From contig NZ_FPBH01000017.1 of NCBI RefSeq assembly GCF_900116445.1, positions 62,001 to 126,000 of the forward strand: a stretch of 64,000 nucleotides of DNA, given 5' to 3'. The stretch comes from Paraburkholderia aspalathi (lineage in GTDB: Bacteria > Pseudomonadota > Gammaproteobacteria > Burkholderiales > Burkholderiaceae). Of the stretch, positions 61,279 through 64,000 are shown one piece after another. The notes below the pieces were generated by a model. It ran no database searches. It worked only from the letters and a program-made list of their open reading frames with translations, and was not told where the DNA came from. The translations under genes were made by a program, and so were the position numbers. Every line of letters starts with the position of its first letter. Position 1 is the stretch's first letter.

Positions 61279-61706
61279 GCGGCTCCCCTAAAGTGCTGAC
61301 AGCCAGCGCGATGGTCGAAGTGCCGTTTCACGACGTCGACGCGATGAACGTGTGCTGGCATGGCCACTATCTGAAGTACTTCGAGATCGGCCGCGCGGCG
61401 CTCCTGCGTACGTTCGATTACGACTACCGCGAGATGCAGGCTTCGGGTTACCTATGGCCGATCGTCGAAGCACATCTGAAGTATGTGCGCCCGGCTACTT
61501 ACGGGCAGGCGCTCGAAGTGCGCACGCAACTGCTCGAACACGAAAACCGCCTGAAAATAGGCTATGAAATTGTCGACTGCGCATCCGGTACGCGATTGAC
61601 GAAGGGCTACACGATCCAGGTCGCGGTCGATGCCGCGACGCAGGAATTGCAGTTCGTGTCGCCGCCCGTCGTATTCGAAAAGCTGGAGCGCGTATGGGGA
61701 CGATGA
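61275..61706 (+). CDS. 4-hydroxybenzoyl-CoA thioesterase-like protein
   Basis: 143 residues of hotdog fold. VPFHDVDAMNVCWHGHYLKY then FEIGRAALLR is the 4HBT signature, with the catalytic aspartate in DVDAMN. It could hydrolyse a carrier- or CoA-bound aryl intermediate, a quality-control or release step. ATGA overlap with the lyase gene. Confidence 0.88.
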   Translation: MSGSPKVLTASAMVEVPFHDVDAMNVCWHGHYLKYFEIGRAALLRTFDYDYREMQASGYLWPIVEAHLKYVRPATYGQALEVRTQLLEHENRLKIGYEIVDCASGTRLTKGYTIQVAVDAATQELQFVSPPVVFEKLERVWGR

Positions 61707-62377
61707 GCTTGCGCGGTGTGGCAGCGGGGGCGTTGCTCACGCTAGGCACCCTAAGCGTATCGAGCCTGGCAGCATGGCCGCTGGTGGCGTCTGCGGCTGA
61801 AGCCGCGCAGTCCGCCGGCAACCCCGCGCTCGTCTCGCAGATCGCCTCCCACCTCGCCCAGGCCAAGGGCGTTCGCGCGCAATTCACGCAAACGCAAACG
61901 CTCGCCGCGATGAAGCAGCCGCTCGTCAGCACGGGTTCGCTGCTGTTCTTCCGCGATCGTGGTGTGATCTGGCAGATCGACACGCCTTACAAAGCCACCT
62001 ACGTGATCACCGACGCGGGCGTCGCCGAAGTCGACGCCAACGGCCAGCGTGTGACCGCTCACAGTGCCCAGGGCACACGCGGCGTCGCGCAGGTTTCGAA
62101 GATGATGCGCGCGATGCTGGGCGGCGATCTGTCGGCGCTCTATTCGCAATTCGACGTGCAGGCCGAAGGCAGCGCCGCGCAGTGGCGCATGCAGCTCACG
62201 CCGAACCAGCCGCAGATTGCGCAGTCGATCAAAGGTTTGCAAATGAACGGCGGCGACTATCTGCAGAGCTTGCGCATCACGCTCGCGAACGGCGACATCA
62301 CGAAGCTCGACTTTGCGAAAAGCGCTGCGGTGAGCGAACCAACGCCGGCTGAGCGTAGCCTTCTCGGAGCGCCGTAA
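61694..62377 (+). CDS. LolA-like lipoprotein carrier
   Basis: 227 residues with a signal peptide (MGTMSLRGVAAGALLTLG, cleavage near ASAAEA). The mature part (VRAQFTQTQTLAAMKQPLVST, GVIWQIDTPYKATYVITDAG, LEADGQRV-type sequence) is of the LolA family, a beta-barrel that carries lipids in the periplasm. Here the cargo would be the polyene lipid. It overlaps the thioesterase gene by 13 bases. Confidence 0.85.
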   Translation: MGTMSLRGVAAGALLTLGTLSVSSLAAWPLVASAAEAAQSAGNPALVSQIASHLAQAKGVRAQFTQTQTLAAMKQPLVSTGSLLFFRDRGVIWQIDTPYKATYVITDAGVAEVDANGQRVTAHSAQGTRGVAQVSKMMRAMLGGDLSALYSQFDVQAEGSAAQWRMQLTPNQPQIAQSIKGLQMNGGDYLQSLRITLANGDITKLDFAKSAAVSEPTPAERSLLGAP

Positions 62378-64000
62378 TGCAGGTGCTGCAACAGCGGTCC
62401 GCGAAACAGGCGTGGGGCATGCGCGCCGCGTGGCTGCTGCTCGCGCTCGCCGCAGCGCTGTATTGCGGCTGGCGTTTTGCGGGACCCTCACCGCTGCAGA
62501 CCAATCTGTTGGCGTTGCTGCCTGCCACGGAAGCGGATCCGATCGCCGAAAAGGCGGTCGATACGCTGGCGAGTGCGCTGGGCGACCGCACGGTTTTCCT
62601 GGTCACCAGCAACGATGACGCGCACGCCAAAACGGCTGCGAAACAACTCGGCGCATCGTTGCAGAAGAGCGGGGCGTTCGGCTCGGTGACGGCGGAGCTG
62701 CCGCCGTTCGATCTGTCGCAGATCGCCGCGCTGTATATGCCGTATCGGTTCGGTTTGCTGGCGCCCGCTGACCGCGCGGCACTCGCGCAGAGCAATGCTG
62801 CAAGCCCCACGCTGCACGACGCACTTGCACAACGCATCTACAGCCCATTGCACGGAGGCCTGACCACGCCGCTCGCCGACGATCCGTTCGGTTGGCTCGA
62901 ACACTGGCTCGGCGGTTTGCCGCTCGCCACGTCGAATCTCGAACTCGAAGACAACATGCTGGTGTCGCATCGCGGCAGCGCGACCAGCGTGCTGATCGTC
63001 GCCACGCTGCCGGGCTCCGCCTACGAATCGAAAACGCAGCACGCCGTGCTCGCCGCGCTTGCGCAGGGTGAAAGCAGCCTGAAGCAGGCGTTCCCTGACG
63101 TGTCGGTGGCGAGAACCGGTGCGGTGTTCTACGCGGAGTCGGCACGTAGCGCATCGGAACATGAGGTGCATCTGATCGGCGTCGCGTCGCTGTGCGGGAT
63201 TGCGTTGCTGATGATGTGGGTGTTCCGCTCGCCGCGTCTGTTGCTGCTCGGTTTCGTTTCGACGGCGCTCGGCATTGTCTGTGCTCTCGCGGTGACGATG
63301 CTGGTGTTCGGTCAGTTGCATCTGTTGACGCTGGTGTTCGGCGCGAGCCTGATCGGCGAAGCGGTCGATTATTCGATTCAGTATTTCGTGGTCTATCTCG
63401 GCGCGGAGCGCGATTGGGATTCGCGCCGTGGCGCGCGTGCCGTGCGCCCGGCCTTGACGGTCGCGCTTGCCACCAGCCTGCTTGGCTACGCGATCCTCAC
63501 GTGGGTGCCGTTCCCGGCGCTCAAGCAGATAGCATGCTTCGCGATTGCGGGCATTGTGACGGCGTATGCCTCCGTGCTGTGGCTGTTGCCCGCGTTGCTC
63601 ACGCGCCCGCCGAAGCGCGGCCCGCGGCACCTGTTCGCTGGTGCGGCGCGTCTGCTGACGGTCTGGCATCGCACGATCGGCGGCGAGCGCGCGTGGTTTG
63701 TCGCGGCGCTATTGCTGATCGTGGCGATTCCCGGCTGGTTGCGTCTGACGAGCGACGACGATATCCATCTGCTGATCCAGCGTGATCCTTCGCTGGTCGC
63801 GCAGGAAGACAAGGTGCGCGCGGCGGTGGGTGTCGATAACAGCGCGCAGTTTTTTGTCGTGCGCGGCGAGACGCCGGAAATCGTTATGCAACGCGTCGAA
63901 GCGCTGGGTACGAAGCTCGACGGGTTGAACGGCACCGCGAACAAGGTGGGCAGCTATCAGTCGGTGGCGCAATTCGTGCCGTCCGTGAAGCAGCAAAACG
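62377..64000 (+). CDS. MMPL/RND family exporter, partial
   Basis: At least 541 residues, cut by the right edge. The first hydrophobic segment (WLLLALAAALYCGWRFAG) is followed by a periplasmic loop and further segments containing LLLGFVSTALGIVCALAVTM and VFGASLIGEAVDYSIQYF, the membrane core of MMPL exporters. ATG 62377 shares an A with the LolA stop. It would move the lipid product across the inner membrane to the LolA-like carrier. Confidence 0.9.
   Translation, partial: MQVLQQRSAKQAWGMRAAWLLLALAAALYCGWRFAGPSPLQTNLLALLPATEADPIAEKAVDTLASALGDRTVFLVTSNDDAHAKTAAKQLGASLQKSGAFGSVTAELPPFDLSQIAALYMPYRFGLLAPADRAALAQSNAASPTLHDALAQRIYSPLHGGLTTPLADDPFGWLEHWLGGLPLATSNLELEDNMLVSHRGSATSVLIVATLPGSAYESKTQHAVLAALAQGESSLKQAFPDVSVARTGAVFYAESARSASEHEVHLIGVASLCGIALLMMWVFRSPRLLLLGFVSTALGIVCALAVTMLVFGQLHLLTLVFGASLIGEAVDYSIQYFVVYLGAERDWDSRRGARAVRPALTVALATSLLGYAILTWVPFPALKQIACFAIAGIVTAYASVLWLLPALLTRPPKRGPRHLFAGAARLLTVWHRTIGGERAWFVAALLLIVAIPGWLRLTSDDDIHLLIQRDPSLVAQEDKVRAAVGVDNSAQFFVVRGETPEIVMQRVEALGTKLDGLNGTANKVGSYQSVAQFVPSVKQQN

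Overview
The window is a GC-rich chromosome segment of a beta-proteobacterium. It most resembles Burkholderia or Paraburkholderia, judging by protein style, the order rph-rdgB-hemW beside yicC-gmk-rpoZ-spoT, an E. coli-type ilvD, the porin family and a proteobacterial aryl-polyene-type gene set. The genus is inferred from recall of the families, not from a database search. Most of the window is core genome with few mobile signs: no insertion sequence, integrase, CRISPR array or replication origin was seen.

Layout. 0-5.6 kb: amino acid permease, small DUF6900-like gene, tRNA-Leu, hemN, a cysteine-cluster protein, a DUF1439 lipoprotein and uppP. 5.7-15 kb: trmB, a lysozyme-like small protein, tRNA-Gly, yggT, a DUF2520 protein, small secreted or basic proteins, a threonine/serine dehydratase, a LysE exporter and ubiD. 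15-25.5 kb: a membrane-anchored lytic transglycosylase behind a long leader, an aminotransferase, the riboflavin genes (ribB-type, ribH, ribE, ribD) with nusB, ilvD and hemL. 25.5-29.6 kb: EVE-like protein, Bcr/CflA transporter, RidA protein, two small exported proteins and tRNA-Ser. 29.6-38.5 kb: hemW-rdgB-rph facing yicC-gmk-rpoZ-spoT, then a DUF2591 protein, two tandem tRNA-Arg genes and greB. 38.5-53 kb: porin, a probable small RNA, cold-shock gene, an exonuclease/GIY-YIG fusion, periplasmic chorismate mutase, an aldo/keto reductase facing a LysR regulator, tRNA-Thr, fbp, a higBA-type toxin-antitoxin pair, pepN and a DUF4136 lipoprotein.

53.5-64 kb (cut by the right edge) is one tightly overlapped operon-like run of eleven genes: ketosynthase-like chain-length factor, acyltransferase, two acyl carrier proteins, a membrane protein, an adenylating ligase fused to a FabZ-like dehydratase, a glycosyltransferase fused to a lipid-A-type acyltransferase, an ammonia-lyase, a hotdog thioesterase, a LolA-like carrier and an MMPL exporter. 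This is the composition of an aryl polyene (xanthomonadin/flexirubin-like pigment) cluster. The lyase or the ligase would supply and activate an aryl starter, the carrier proteins hold the growing polyene, and the acyltransferases, LolA-like protein and exporter would place the product in the outer membrane. The active ketosynthases and ketoreductase are expected beyond position 64000.

Other points: the ribB fusion protein has lost the zinc cysteines of its GTP cyclohydrolase II half; three non-coding stretches look like small RNA genes; three short genes of 49-57 codons have good ribosome sites.
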